From: an uncultured Alistipes sp.
GTDB lineage: Bacteria > Bacteroidota > Bacteroidia > Bacteroidales > Rikenellaceae
Assembly (NCBI GenBank): GCA_900539755.1
Contig: UQDC01000005.1
Coordinates: forward strand, 1-64,000
DNA: 64,000 nucleotides
Direction: 5' to 3'
The notes under the pieces are model-generated. The model did not search any database and was not told the origin of the DNA. It saw only the letters and a program-made list of their open reading frames with translations. Within the stretch, counting starts at the first letter, position 1. Each line of letters begins with the position of its first letter. The position numbers and the translations under genes are program-made. Shown piece after piece: positions 27,701 to 35,797 of this stretch.

Positions 27701-27863
27701 TGAGGTGATCGTTGATGGTGACATTGCCGAAGCCAGCAAAAACGGTACGGAAACGGTTGACCATCGCGAGCATCCCGGTTTGCTCAACGAAAAGGGCCAT
27801 ATCGGATTCCTGGGCCATGGCTCAGAGGTACATTTCCGCAACATTCGTATCAAAGAGTTGTAG
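24768..27863 (+). CDS. Secreted HEAT-repeat protein with two DUF1080 domains
   Basis: A 1031-residue exported protein. Signal peptide: MKKILLGLAMLLMAVGVQAQ, so the ATG at 24780 could equally be the start. Residues about 40-600 are helical HEAT-like repeats (recurrent LAALAKELKKAKPETKVD and NPDVVAAAYAALPKV type units). Two DUF1080 (3-keto-disaccharide hydrolase, concanavalin-like) domains follow: one from about 622 (FVSMFNGTDLTGWKG ... PDAGIYLRGNPQVQIWD) and one from about 838 (FKVLFDGTNMHEWIGN ... NNGLGIRTPTEGDAAYVGMELQ). Each shows the family's FNGTDLxxW start and the GxxLR/GxEMQ core. It is probably periplasmic and co-transcribed with the upstream oxidoreductase; a strong terminator follows at 27940. 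Two catalytic-type domains behind a scaffold suggest a multi-step or processive role. Confidence 0.9.
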   Translation: MNKTMKKILLGLAMLLMAVGVQAQTAAGRTASTKVSDALGLMPARDQAEFNRLMDDLVSTGASGVDMLTAMFDDTNNKAVNYALSGWAAYVSAPGREEARLTFAEGVGRALQKSDDPVIQAYLIRLLQRCGGDESVELLGGYLQDEELGDPARCALVAIGTPAARALVAGPTPVTVHFNAPVTDIAALYASQQALGDKAVSSLLKALKNKDRAYRNAALRFLQPYLNESVLAALAKELKKAKPETKVDIINFLGLHDAQSVLPAILSYIGNENEELSAAAMWAAIRLKSQEAMPVIASLLGDANTSDQVRAEARECLLASSHPVDALMADVVRTGCDAGKVEALSILGARRSSAYAGLVLEMIGNSNPDVVAAAYAALPKVVTSANIAALYPLVESASGSDLDQARAALIEAQSTLPVEERMAAIKERMKLNPAVAPNYYVVLASISTPEALQIVTDGFESGDAAARQQVLEALLAWKTLDGAEMLYKIAGSDDTAMAEKAIDGYAQLVEMSDKTPEIKQIMLTEAMNLARTPAMKIAVLNRMRNTKTLQGMVLAGKYLDDSDSQVQQAAVNAIYHTALERKDLYGPVVVDLLTRAVELSTNPDQRYQVEEVKKHIKSMPEGGFVSMFNGTDLTGWKGMVENPVKRAAMSAEELAAKQQVADEMMHRDWKAGNGILSYVGTGYDNICTEKQYRDFEMYVDWRLDPNGKEPDAGIYLRGNPQVQIWDTARRNVGAQVGSGGLYNNKVNESKPSHVADNTLGQWNTMFIRMQGDRVSVWLNGEQVVDNVIMENFWDRSQPIPAIEQIELQAHGSRVDFRNLYINELPSVEPFRLSPEEEKEGFKVLFDGTNMHEWIGNTRDYVNNNGMISLIPHKGSYGGNLYTRDEYKDFIFRFEFKLTPGANNGLGIRTPTEGDAAYVGMELQILDHDAPIYKNIAPYQVHGSVYGVIAAKRAKLKIGEWNYEEVIAKGTHIKVILNGEVIVDGDIAEASKNGTETVDHREHPGLLNEKGHIGFLGHGSEVHFRNIRIKEL

Positions 27864-27939
27864 TGTTTGATAACCCAGGTCGTGGGTGCGGAGAGATGAT
27901 TCTTCGTCCGTAGTGATGACCTGAAAGGTTCATAAAGCT

Positions 27940-27980
27940 AAAGCCTTCAAGTTTACGAACTTGAAGGCTTTACTCTTTTT
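27940..27980 (+). terminator. Terminator after the DUF1080 gene
   Basis: A perfect 14-bp stem (AAAGCCTTCAAGTT 27940-27953 with 27958-27971), a 4-nt loop and ACTCTTTTT. It ends the oxidoreductase-DUF1080 transcript. Confidence 0.9.
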
Positions 27981-28144
27981 GTGTTGCCGGATAGAGTCCG
28001 CGCAGCTGAAACCTGACATGTATGCTCTCCCGATTCAGGGGACACACTCCGAAGAGGTCATCTGAAAACGTAACATTGTTTCGAAAGGATTGTGATGAAG
28101 AAAAGACTATCTTTGGGAATGGAACGGCTTAACATGTCCAAACG

Positions 28145-29031
28145 ATGAAATCTATTCTCGACAAAAACAGATTCGCTATTGCAGTTCTTCTATGCATGAT
28201 CTTGAATTGGGGTCCATCCAGTGCTAATGGTATTTCAGAACGCGATAAGCCCTATGATATAGGTGCCTGCACAGATCGTGGAAGGGTGAATCCGGAGAAC
28301 GAAGATACTTGCGGCCTCTTTACGATTGGTCGGAATACGGTTTGTGTCGTGTGTGATGGTGTAGGCGGATCTGCCGCAGGAAGTACAGCTTCTCGTACTG
28401 CGTTTGCGGCGGTAAGGGAATACCTCGAAAGCGAAGGTGTAGGTTGTGGCTTAACGGAGATCAACCGGCAACTTACGGCCGCATTTGCTTATGCAGATCG
28501 AAAAGTCCGGGAAAAAGCCTCCTCAGACTCTCTGCTTAGCGGAATGGCTACAACCTGTTTAGTCGCAATCATCCAAAGTGATACGCTTTATTATGGTCAT
28601 GCTGGGGATTGCCGGCTTTATGTCGGTGACCTTCACGCTTAGAGCAGATAACGGAAGACGACTCTTATATCAATATGCTGCTTGCAGATGGAGAGATTAC
28701 GGCCAGCGAGGCCAAACGGCATCCGTTGAGGAGGGCGATTATCAATGCCTTGGGAAGCAAATCCAACGAACTTTATGTGAACACCTGTGCGGCAGGCATT
28801 CCGATTCGAGTAGACAGCTATTATCTGATGTGTTCTGACGGGTTGTATGAAGAGTTGTCTGCCAAGCGAATCCGGAAAGTCATTGAACGAAACAGGGATC
28901 GGGATAGCAATAGCGTATCCAGAGAGCTTGTACGGTCAGCCAACCGGGCAGGGGGTAATGACAATATATCGGTCTTATTCATCCGGCACTTACCCCACGA
29001 CGTTTCGTCCAGTTTCGGTAGTATCGATTAA
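28145..29031 (+). pseudogene. Exported PP2C-type Ser/Thr phosphatase, frameshifted
   Basis: Two consecutive frames make one PP2C phosphatase of about 295 codons. Part one (28145-28642) has a hydrophobic N-terminal segment (FAIAVLLCMILNWG, a signal peptide or anchor), then GACTDRGRVNPENEDT, VCDGVGGSAAG, ATTCLVAI and GHAGDCRLYVGD. Part two, in the -1 frame, continues EQITEDDSYINMLL, CSDGLYEEL and GGNDNISVLFIR. Losing one T near 28640 explains the stop (GCTTAG read instead of GCT TTA GAG). All metal-binding Asp motifs are kept, so the break is recent, a sequencing error, or a real phase switch. Secreted or membrane-anchored PP2C with an outward catalytic domain is unusual. No partner kinase is adjacent. 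Confidence 0.8.
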
Positions 29032-29463
29032 GTTGTATTAAGCTGTGCCCTGTAATTTCGGGTGTTGTTTTGGATTTTGGTTTTAGGATCTTATTGATCT
29101 CAGGGTACCCTTAAACGCTATTGCTTTTTCTTTCCTAACCCCCTATCGCTTTTTCTCCCATAACTCCGATCAAGCATGCAGGATCTCTATGCCGAAATGA
29201 GTATGCAATCAGCATGCACCAATACTCATATAGCTTGACTGCAGCAGCGGGGCTATGGGATGATGATTGTCCTGGTTCATGACCGGGTACTGTGCCGAAA
29301 CTACGAGTATTGTTGTATTGTGAAAGTGGGCTCAGTGCGGTATTTGGAGTCTCCATCGATTCCCTATTTTTTTGAGGATACAGGTTGATTCCGAATATTT
29401 TGGGGGCAAGGTCGTTGTTTTGAATAAAAAATCGTAAATTTCGACAATCAAAAAACTGTATAT
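29032..29463. other. Intergenic region upstream of the M16 peptidase
   Basis: No protein-coding gene is supported in these 430 bp; the longest frames lack family features. A TAAATTTC element about 20 bp before the peptidase start, with TTTTG further up, could be the promoter, but spacing is off. Confidence 0.4.
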
Positions 29464-32292
29464 ATGAAAAGAACATTGTTTTATCCATTATTGATGACTA
29501 CGATGATAGCAGGCTTAAGTGGCTGTAAAGAGCAGGATGGAGTTTCTCTGCAATATGAAAAATATACGTTGGACAATGGCCTTGAGGTGGTCTTGCATGA
29601 GGATCATTCGGACCCGACGGTATCGATGGCGATTGCCTATCATGTGGGAAGCAGCCGTGAAAAACCGGGAAAAACGGGGTTTGCGCACTTTTTTGAGCAC
29701 ATGTTGTTCCAGCGTTCTGAGAATTTGCCGCGCAATGCTTTCTTCCAAAAGATTAACGAGATGGGAGGAACATTCAATGGCTGGACAGCCAATGATATGA
29801 CTGTCTATTTTGAATCGGTACCTCGCAATGCACTTGAAAAGATTTTGTGGATGGAGTCGGACCGTATGGGGTATTTTATTAATACGGTGACCGAAGGGGG
29901 CTTGAAGCGAGAAATTGATGTGGTTTCCAACGAGAAACGTCAATATGAGAATGCACCGTATGGTTTGATGAGTGAATTGTTGGATAAAAATCTTTTCCCG
30001 GAGGGCCATCCGTACAGTTGGGAGGTGATTGGAGAGATTCCCGATTTGCGCAGTGCGACCGTAGAGGATGTCAAGGAGTTTTACAACAAATATTACACAC
30101 CGAGCAATGCTACGTTGGTAATTGCCGGAGATTTTGACAAGGCGCAGACCAAAGAGTTGGTTCAAAAATATTTTGGAGAGATTCCGGCACGTCCGAAGCC
30201 AGAGACTCCGAAAGTACAGAACGTCACGTTGGATTCGACCAAACGTATTTCGTATGAGGATCCGTTCTGCAATGCACCGATGATTGTTTTGGGTTATCCG
30301 TCCGTGGAGATGTACAATGAGGATGGATATGCACTCGACTTCTTGTGTAATCTGTTGGCTGGGGATAAAAAATCACCGGTTTATCAGGTGTTGGTAGAGG
30401 AGCGTAAATTGGTTCCGAATGTCTATATGGTGAACAGCCAGATGGAGATTACCGGATTGATCCGCCTGATTGCGACTACCTTCCCTGGAGTTAATCTGAA
30501 TGATGTCTATGAGGGTTATCAGGAGGCACTGGCACGTTTTGAGAAGGAGGGTATTGATCCCCAAGATCTCGAACGTTACAAGACCATGGAGGAGACCCGA
30601 CTCTACAACAACTTTGTTTCGAATCTGGACAAAGCCCAGAATATGGCTTTGAATAATATCTTTGGAGGCGCTCCTGACCGGTCGTTGAAGGAGTTGGCGA
30701 AGTATCAGGCTGTGACCCCTGAGGATGTGATGCGGGTTTACAACAAGTATATCAAGAATAAGCCTTATCTGGGACTGAGTATTGTACCGACAGGGGAGTC
30801 TGCTTTGGTGCTGACCGGTTCGGTACCGGCGGTTGTGGATCAGGAGTCGATCGAGGAGCAGGAATTGAACTCTCAGAGTGGAGCTATTGTTGATGATCCG
30901 TATGAACGTACACCGTCGTCGTTTGATCGCAGTGTTGAGCCTGCTTTGTTGTCCAACACTCCGGAGTTGAACCTCCCGAAGATTTGGAATGATTCGCTCA
31001 GCAACGGCATGAAGGTCAGTGGACTGGTTTACGATGAGTTGCCGTTGGTTAACTTTACGATCGAGTTGAGCCATGGTCTGTTGACCGATACGCCAGAGAA
31101 GGCAGGTTTGGCATCGCTGACGGCCAATATGCTCAACGAGGGTACGGCTGACAAGACGCCTGCTGAATTGGAAGAGGCCATCGGTCAACTTGGAGCGCAG
31201 CTTTCGTTCCAGTCGGGTATCGAGAGTATGGTATTGTCGGGCAGCTGCCTGAAGAAGAACTATACTCAGGTGATGGCTTTGGTTGAGGAGATGTTGTTAC
31301 ATCCGCGTTGGGATACGGCTTCATTTGAACAGGTGAAGAGCCGTATGCTTGACGATATGCGCTACAATCTGACCCAGCCCGATATGATTGCTCAGCTCTA
31401 TTTCCGTCGTCTTCTCTTTGGGCCTTCGTCGATTTTGAGTTTTGCTGCGGATGGTACAGAGAAGACTCTGTCAGCGTTGACATTGGATGATGTGAAGAGT
31501 TACTATGAGAACCATCTGTCACCTTCTGTGGCTAAGATGAGTTTTGTAGGAGGTTTGGACCAGAAAGAGGTGGTTGCTTCGTTGGCATCGTTGGAGAAAA
31601 ACTGGAAGGCCAAAGAGGTGAAAAATCTTTCTACTGAGTATCTTGCCTCTGCGGAGTGGAAACCGGAGAGTAAGCTCTATTTCATCGATTATCCGGGAGC
31701 TCGTCAGTCATACATTTTGATTGGCAAACCGTCTATGTCGATCAAAGCAGCAGACGCTTATCCGGCAGTTGTGGTAAACGACAAGTTGGGAGCAAGCTCG
31801 CAAGGGTTGTTGTTTGACATCCTGCGTCTGAAGCACGGTTATACCTATGGAGCTTATTCTAATTTTACGCAAGGGCTGTACAATAACTATTTTGCGGCAC
31901 GTTCGAGTGTTCAGGCTACGGTGACCAAAGAGTCGTTGGCATTGTTCCGTGATATTTTGTCGGGTTATGGCAACCTCTATTCACAGGAGTTTTTGGATCA
32001 GACCCGTGAGACGATCTTACGGACGATGTATGGTTCGTTTGAGACGCCTAAGGCTTTGCTTGGCATGTTGCGCATGATCAATGCTTATGATCTTGCAGAC
32101 GATTACCAGATGCAACGCGTGCAGACACTGAAAGCGATGACTTTGGATCAGGCGAAAGAGGTCATTGCCAAAGATTTGAACTTTGATGATATGGTTATTG
32201 TGGTTGTAGGCGATGCGAAGAGTCAGTTGGCGGGTGTGAAATCCCTCAATTTGGGTAAGGTAGAGTTGGTTCAAAACGACGCAACCAAATAG
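29464..32292 (+). CDS. M16 family zinc metallopeptidase, lipoprotein
   Basis: A 942-residue pitrilysin-type peptidase made of two M16 halves. A lipoprotein signal ends LSGC (Cys21), so it is tethered in the periplasm or on the outer membrane. The active half carries the inverted zinc motif HFFEH (75-79) with Glu78 as base and Glu157 as the likely third zinc ligand (SNEKRQYENAPYG). The C-terminal half (from about residue 500, NGMKVSGLVYDELPL) has no HxxEH and would be the structural partner; it keeps the R/Y-type motif GYTYGAYSNF that binds substrate. Such proteins degrade small peptides. It stands alone, followed by a strong terminator at 32367. Confidence 0.93.
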   Translation: MKRTLFYPLLMTTMIAGLSGCKEQDGVSLQYEKYTLDNGLEVVLHEDHSDPTVSMAIAYHVGSSREKPGKTGFAHFFEHMLFQRSENLPRNAFFQKINEMGGTFNGWTANDMTVYFESVPRNALEKILWMESDRMGYFINTVTEGGLKREIDVVSNEKRQYENAPYGLMSELLDKNLFPEGHPYSWEVIGEIPDLRSATVEDVKEFYNKYYTPSNATLVIAGDFDKAQTKELVQKYFGEIPARPKPETPKVQNVTLDSTKRISYEDPFCNAPMIVLGYPSVEMYNEDGYALDFLCNLLAGDKKSPVYQVLVEERKLVPNVYMVNSQMEITGLIRLIATTFPGVNLNDVYEGYQEALARFEKEGIDPQDLERYKTMEETRLYNNFVSNLDKAQNMALNNIFGGAPDRSLKELAKYQAVTPEDVMRVYNKYIKNKPYLGLSIVPTGESALVLTGSVPAVVDQESIEEQELNSQSGAIVDDPYERTPSSFDRSVEPALLSNTPELNLPKIWNDSLSNGMKVSGLVYDELPLVNFTIELSHGLLTDTPEKAGLASLTANMLNEGTADKTPAELEEAIGQLGAQLSFQSGIESMVLSGSCLKKNYTQVMALVEEMLLHPRWDTASFEQVKSRMLDDMRYNLTQPDMIAQLYFRRLLFGPSSILSFAADGTEKTLSALTLDDVKSYYENHLSPSVAKMSFVGGLDQKEVVASLASLEKNWKAKEVKNLSTEYLASAEWKPESKLYFIDYPGARQSYILIGKPSMSIKAADAYPAVVVNDKLGASSQGLLFDILRLKHGYTYGAYSNFTQGLYNNYFAARSSVQATVTKESLALFRDILSGYGNLYSQEFLDQTRETILRTMYGSFETPKALLGMLRMINAYDLADDYQMQRVQTLKAMTLDQAKEVIAKDLNFDDMVIVVVGDAKSQLAGVKSLNLGKVELVQNDATK

Positions 32293-32366
32293 GAAATATA
32301 TTTGCATGGGAGCACCTGTATGCGGGTGTTCTCGTCATTGTCGTAAAGACGATAATAAAATGGAGA

Positions 32367-32403
32367 GGGAGAGCAGACAGTCAAGTCTGCTCTCCCTTTA
32401 TTA
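32367..32403 (+). terminator. Terminator of the M16 peptidase gene
   Basis: A perfect 12-bp stem (GGGAGAGCAGAC 32367-32378 with 32385-32396), a 6-nt loop and TTTATTATT. Confidence 0.85.
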
Positions 32404-32677
32404 TTAGAAGTGGATGGGCGTGTATTAGGGAAATGAGTGCGTGGTGATTGTAAATGTATGCGAAGTGGGGTGGTGTTTCAATTTCAGAGGCTTGTAAACG
32501 TATGCAACAGGTTGTTTTATGAAAAATTAATTCGGGCTCCCGGACTCCAAGATGCAAATCAGAATTGTGTAAATTATTGTTTTGTACTGAAGTGTTCGTG
32601 TTTGATCAGCCCCATTTGCATGGATAGTGTTGTATGAAGTGATTTGTTGAATTGTAATCTGCTGTGTTGGATCAAAT

Positions 32678-32715
32678 AATACGCCCTGCAATCCACATGA
32701 ATTGCAGGGCGTATT
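32678..32715. terminator. Bidirectional-type terminator before the M3 peptidase stop
   Basis: A perfect 15-bp stem (AATACGCCCTGCAAT with its complement at 32701-32715) with an 8-nt loop. On the minus strand it lies 49 bp after the M3 peptidase stop and is followed by a short A/T-rich run. Between 32404 and 32677 no gene is seen. Confidence 0.75.
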
Positions 32716-32763
32716 TGATTGTTCTTTATTGGAATTTACCGTACGGTGACGGTCGCAAAAGGC

Positions 32764-34974
32764 CTATTTTGCAGTGGTGTCGATCTCTCCGATAATGCGA
32801 CGGATCGAGGCATTGCGTGCAGCCGTATCGACTGGCGCAGGACGCACAGCGGTGGAGTCGGTCTCCACCTCGATCAATCCACGACCGGCCATCAACGGTT
32901 TGATATCGGGTTCGTGGCCACGGAATTTTTTGTAAAGTTCCATACCGGGCTCGCTGCCTCCGCGTTCCAGAATGTTTTTGCGGTACGATTCAGCAGTCGG
33001 ACGATCGAAGATGTCACCGCTTTCAACAAAGGCCTGGTAGGCATCTTTGTCTAATACTTCGGCCCAGATGTAGCTGTAATAACCAGCTGCATATCCGCCG
33101 CCGAAGATGTGTGCGAAGTAGGGGTAACGGTAACGCGGTTCAATTTGCGGAATCAATCCCCGTTTTTCGTTGAGCATCTGTTTTTCAAAGCGGTTCAGAT
33201 CGATCGGTTGGTATTCGGTAATGGTGTGGATGTCCAGGTCGGAAAGCGATGCAGCCAACAGTTCGGTGGTGGTAAATCCTTGATTGAACAGTGAACTGCG
33301 ACGGATCTTCTCGATCAGGTCTTCAGGCATGGGGGCGCCGTTCTGGTAGTGTTTGGCGTACATGCGCAACATCGCAGGCTCAAAAGCCCAGTTCTCCATG
33401 ATCTGTGAAGGCAACTCGACGAAATCCTGCTCAACGCCTGCCAGTCCGGTGTATTTGACTTGAGAGAAGAGGCTGTGCAGTGCGTGACCAAACTCATGGA
33501 AGAGGGTTTCTGCCTCGTCGAGATTGAGCAGAGCCACGCCGTTTTTGGTTGCAGGACGGCTGACATTAGCTACGATCGTAACTACGGGAGCGACACGCTT
33601 CCCGTTTTCGTAGTGGGCATCCCGGTAAGTTCCGCACCAAGCTCCACCCTGTTTGCCGGGACGTGGATAGAAATCGAAATAGAGAATGCCCAAGTGGCTG
33701 TTATCTTTGTCTAACACTTCATAGGCTACGCACTCCGGATGATAAACCGGAACCGATACCGGACGGAAGGTGATTCCCCAAAGCCGGTTACTGAGCTGGA
33801 AAATGCCTTGTAATACATTGCTTAGTGAGAGGTAGGGGCGTAACTCCTCTTCGTTGAGGTCATATTTCTGTTTGCGCACCTTTTCTGCGTAATACCACCA
33901 GTCCCACGATTCGAAGCTGTCGTCACCGGTTTCGGCCTTTTTGATGGCTTTCATCTCTTCGAGCTCTTTCTTGGCCAGTTCGAGTGAGGGTTGCCAAAGT
34001 TGGTCGAGCAGAGCATAGGCGTTTTCAGGGGTTTTGGCCATCTCTTCATCCAATGCCAATGCTGCGTATGAAGGATACCCCAAGAGCTTAGCCTTGTCGA
34101 GACGCAATTTGACGATCTGATTGATGATTTTGCTGTTATCCGAGCTGTCACCATGGCTGCAACGTTCGAGGTAGGCTTTGTACATTTTTTCACGCAATTC
34201 ACGATTATCAGCGTAGGTGAGGAACGGAATCAGGCTCGGTTTGCTGAGTGTGAAAATCCAAACACCCTCTTTTTTGCGGTTCAAGGCCTCGGTGTTGGCT
34301 GCGGTTTGGATCGATGTGGGCAGACCTTTCAGATCATTTGGGTTGTCGATTACCAGCGTAAAGGCATTGTTGTCAGCCAGCAGGTTGTTGCTGAACTGTA
34401 CGCCGAGGGTTGAGAGTTGTTCGTTGACCTGTTTGAGTTCGTTTTTTTGCTCTGGGGTCAGCAGTGCTCCTGCCCGAACAAAACGGTCGTAAATCAGTTC
34501 AGTTAATCGTTTTTGTTGTGGGTCGGTAATTTGATCCCGTTGATCGTAAACAGCTTTGACTTTGTTGAACAGGCGATCGTTCAGATAGATGTTGTCAAAG
34601 TGTGCCGAAACCATCGGAGATAACTCCATGTCCAATTCCTGCATTTGCGCATTGCTTTCGGCAGCATTTAGCAGCGAAAAGGTGGTGTAGGCGTTGGTCA
34701 AGGTTTGACCGCTGCGGTCCAAAGCCTCAATTACGTTGGCGAAAGAGGGGATCTCTGTGTTGCTAACGATCGAGTCGATTTGGGCGTTGTGTTGCCGAAT
34801 ACCCTCTTCGATAGCAGGTTTGAAATGTTCGGCTTTGATCCGGTCGAAAGGTGGAACTCCGAATGGAGTGTTCCAGGTTTCGAGCAGCGGATTGGCAGTC
34901 TGGGAGCTGTTTTTGCATCCGGTAAAAGTGACCATGGCCGTAGCGATTAGGATCAGTGCGGATAATTTTTTCAT
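32764..34974 (-). CDS. dcp: M3 family peptidase (dipeptidyl carboxypeptidase type), lipoprotein
   Basis: Dcp-type zinc peptidase that removes C-terminal dipeptides from short peptides. The ATG at 34974 gives a lipoprotein signal KKLSALILIATAMVTFTGC (Cys20); the frame continues 31 codons upstream without signal features. The mature protein (about 717 residues) starts NPLLETWNTPFGVPPFD, the family's N-terminus, and has the zinc motif HEFGHALH at 493-500 in LNLDEAETLFHEFGHALH and GGYAAGYYSYIWAE near the end. The acyl-anchor means it works in the periplasm or at the outer membrane, unlike cytosolic E. coli Dcp. It is divergent from rsmE. Confidence 0.94.
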   Translation of the reverse strand: MKKLSALILIATAMVTFTGCKNSSQTANPLLETWNTPFGVPPFDRIKAEHFKPAIEEGIRQHNAQIDSIVSNTEIPSFANVIEALDRSGQTLTNAYTTFSLLNAAESNAQMQELDMELSPMVSAHFDNIYLNDRLFNKVKAVYDQRDQITDPQQKRLTELIYDRFVRAGALLTPEQKNELKQVNEQLSTLGVQFSNNLLADNNAFTLVIDNPNDLKGLPTSIQTAANTEALNRKKEGVWIFTLSKPSLIPFLTYADNRELREKMYKAYLERCSHGDSSDNSKIINQIVKLRLDKAKLLGYPSYAALALDEEMAKTPENAYALLDQLWQPSLELAKKELEEMKAIKKAETGDDSFESWDWWYYAEKVRKQKYDLNEEELRPYLSLSNVLQGIFQLSNRLWGITFRPVSVPVYHPECVAYEVLDKDNSHLGILYFDFYPRPGKQGGAWCGTYRDAHYENGKRVAPVVTIVANVSRPATKNGVALLNLDEAETLFHEFGHALHSLFSQVKYTGLAGVEQDFVELPSQIMENWAFEPAMLRMYAKHYQNGAPMPEDLIEKIRRSSLFNQGFTTTELLAASLSDLDIHTITEYQPIDLNRFEKQMLNEKRGLIPQIEPRYRYPYFAHIFGGGYAAGYYSYIWAEVLDKDAYQAFVESGDIFDRPTAESYRKNILERGGSEPGMELYKKFRGHEPDIKPLMAGRGLIEVETDSTAVRPAPVDTAARNASIRRIIGEIDTTAK

Positions 34975-35065
34975 ATTGTCTGAGAAATTGTCGTATAAGT
35001 ACAGCTTGTTGTTGTATCTTTGCAGTGCAAATTTCGCTGATAAAATTAGATAAAATCCTCGGCCC

Positions 35066-35791
35066 ATGCAACTTTTCTATGCGCCGGACCTCGATACGGA
35101 TACCGGTACATATCTTTTTACGGAAGAGGAGTCCAAACATTGTGTACGGGTTTTACGGTTGACGGAGGGAGATTCGCTCCATTTGACCGATGGACGTGGT
35201 CTGTTATGTCGGGCAGAGATTGTCGAGGCCTCGCCCAAACATTGCCGCGTGGAGATCCGTGAACGTTGGTCCGAATATGGTCGCCGCAGTTATGAGTTGG
35301 TGATGGCGGTTGCGCCCACCAAAAATAGCGATCGTTTTGAATGGTTTGTCGAGAAGGCGACGGAGATCGGTGTCGATCGGATCGTTCCGTTGTTGACCGA
35401 TCGTTGTGAGCGTCGGGTGCTCAAAACCGACCGTCTCGAAAAGGTGGCCACCAGTGCCATGAAACAATCCCTGAAAGCTTATCATCCTGTGATTGATGCG
35501 CTGACTCCGTTTCGGGAGTTGGTTGCTCAGCCTTTTGGTGGGGTTAAGTTGATTGCCCATTGTGAAGAGGATATGCCACGTCAGTATATCGGCAAACTGG
35601 TTCCGGCGGCAAGTCGGACGATGGTGCTGATTGGTCCGGAGGGGGATTTTTCGCCCGAAGAGATCGCATTGGCACACCACTACGGTTTTGAGAATGTTTC
35701 TCTGGGCCATAGCCGCTTACGGACCGAAACGGCTGCGGTTACGACAGTCGCAGATGTAGCCTTTATTAATGAATCCACACTGAACAACTGA
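35066..35791 (+). CDS. rsmE: 16S rRNA m3U1498 methyltransferase
   Basis: RsmE methylates N3 of U1498 in the small-subunit rRNA. The 241-residue SPOUT enzyme has the N-terminal PUA-like domain (MQLFYAPDL ... HCVRVLRLTEGD), then KNSDRFEWFVEKATEIGVDRIVP split over two conserved blocks, and the knot motifs IGPEGDFSPEEI and SLGHSRLRTETAA. A -7 box TATCTTTG lies at 35015-35022, so the leader is about 35 nt. Its stop is only 6 bp before the hyfB-like gene, so it is probably the promoter-proximal gene of the whole Ehr-ChrA operon. Confidence 0.96.
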   Translation: MQLFYAPDLDTDTGTYLFTEEESKHCVRVLRLTEGDSLHLTDGRGLLCRAEIVEASPKHCRVEIRERWSEYGRRSYELVMAVAPTKNSDRFEWFVEKATEIGVDRIVPLLTDRCERRVLKTDRLEKVATSAMKQSLKAYHPVIDALTPFRELVAQPFGGVKLIAHCEEDMPRQYIGKLVPAASRTMVLIGPEGDFSPEEIALAHHYGFENVSLGHSRLRTETAAVTTVADVAFINESTLNN

Positions 35792-35797
35792 TAAACG

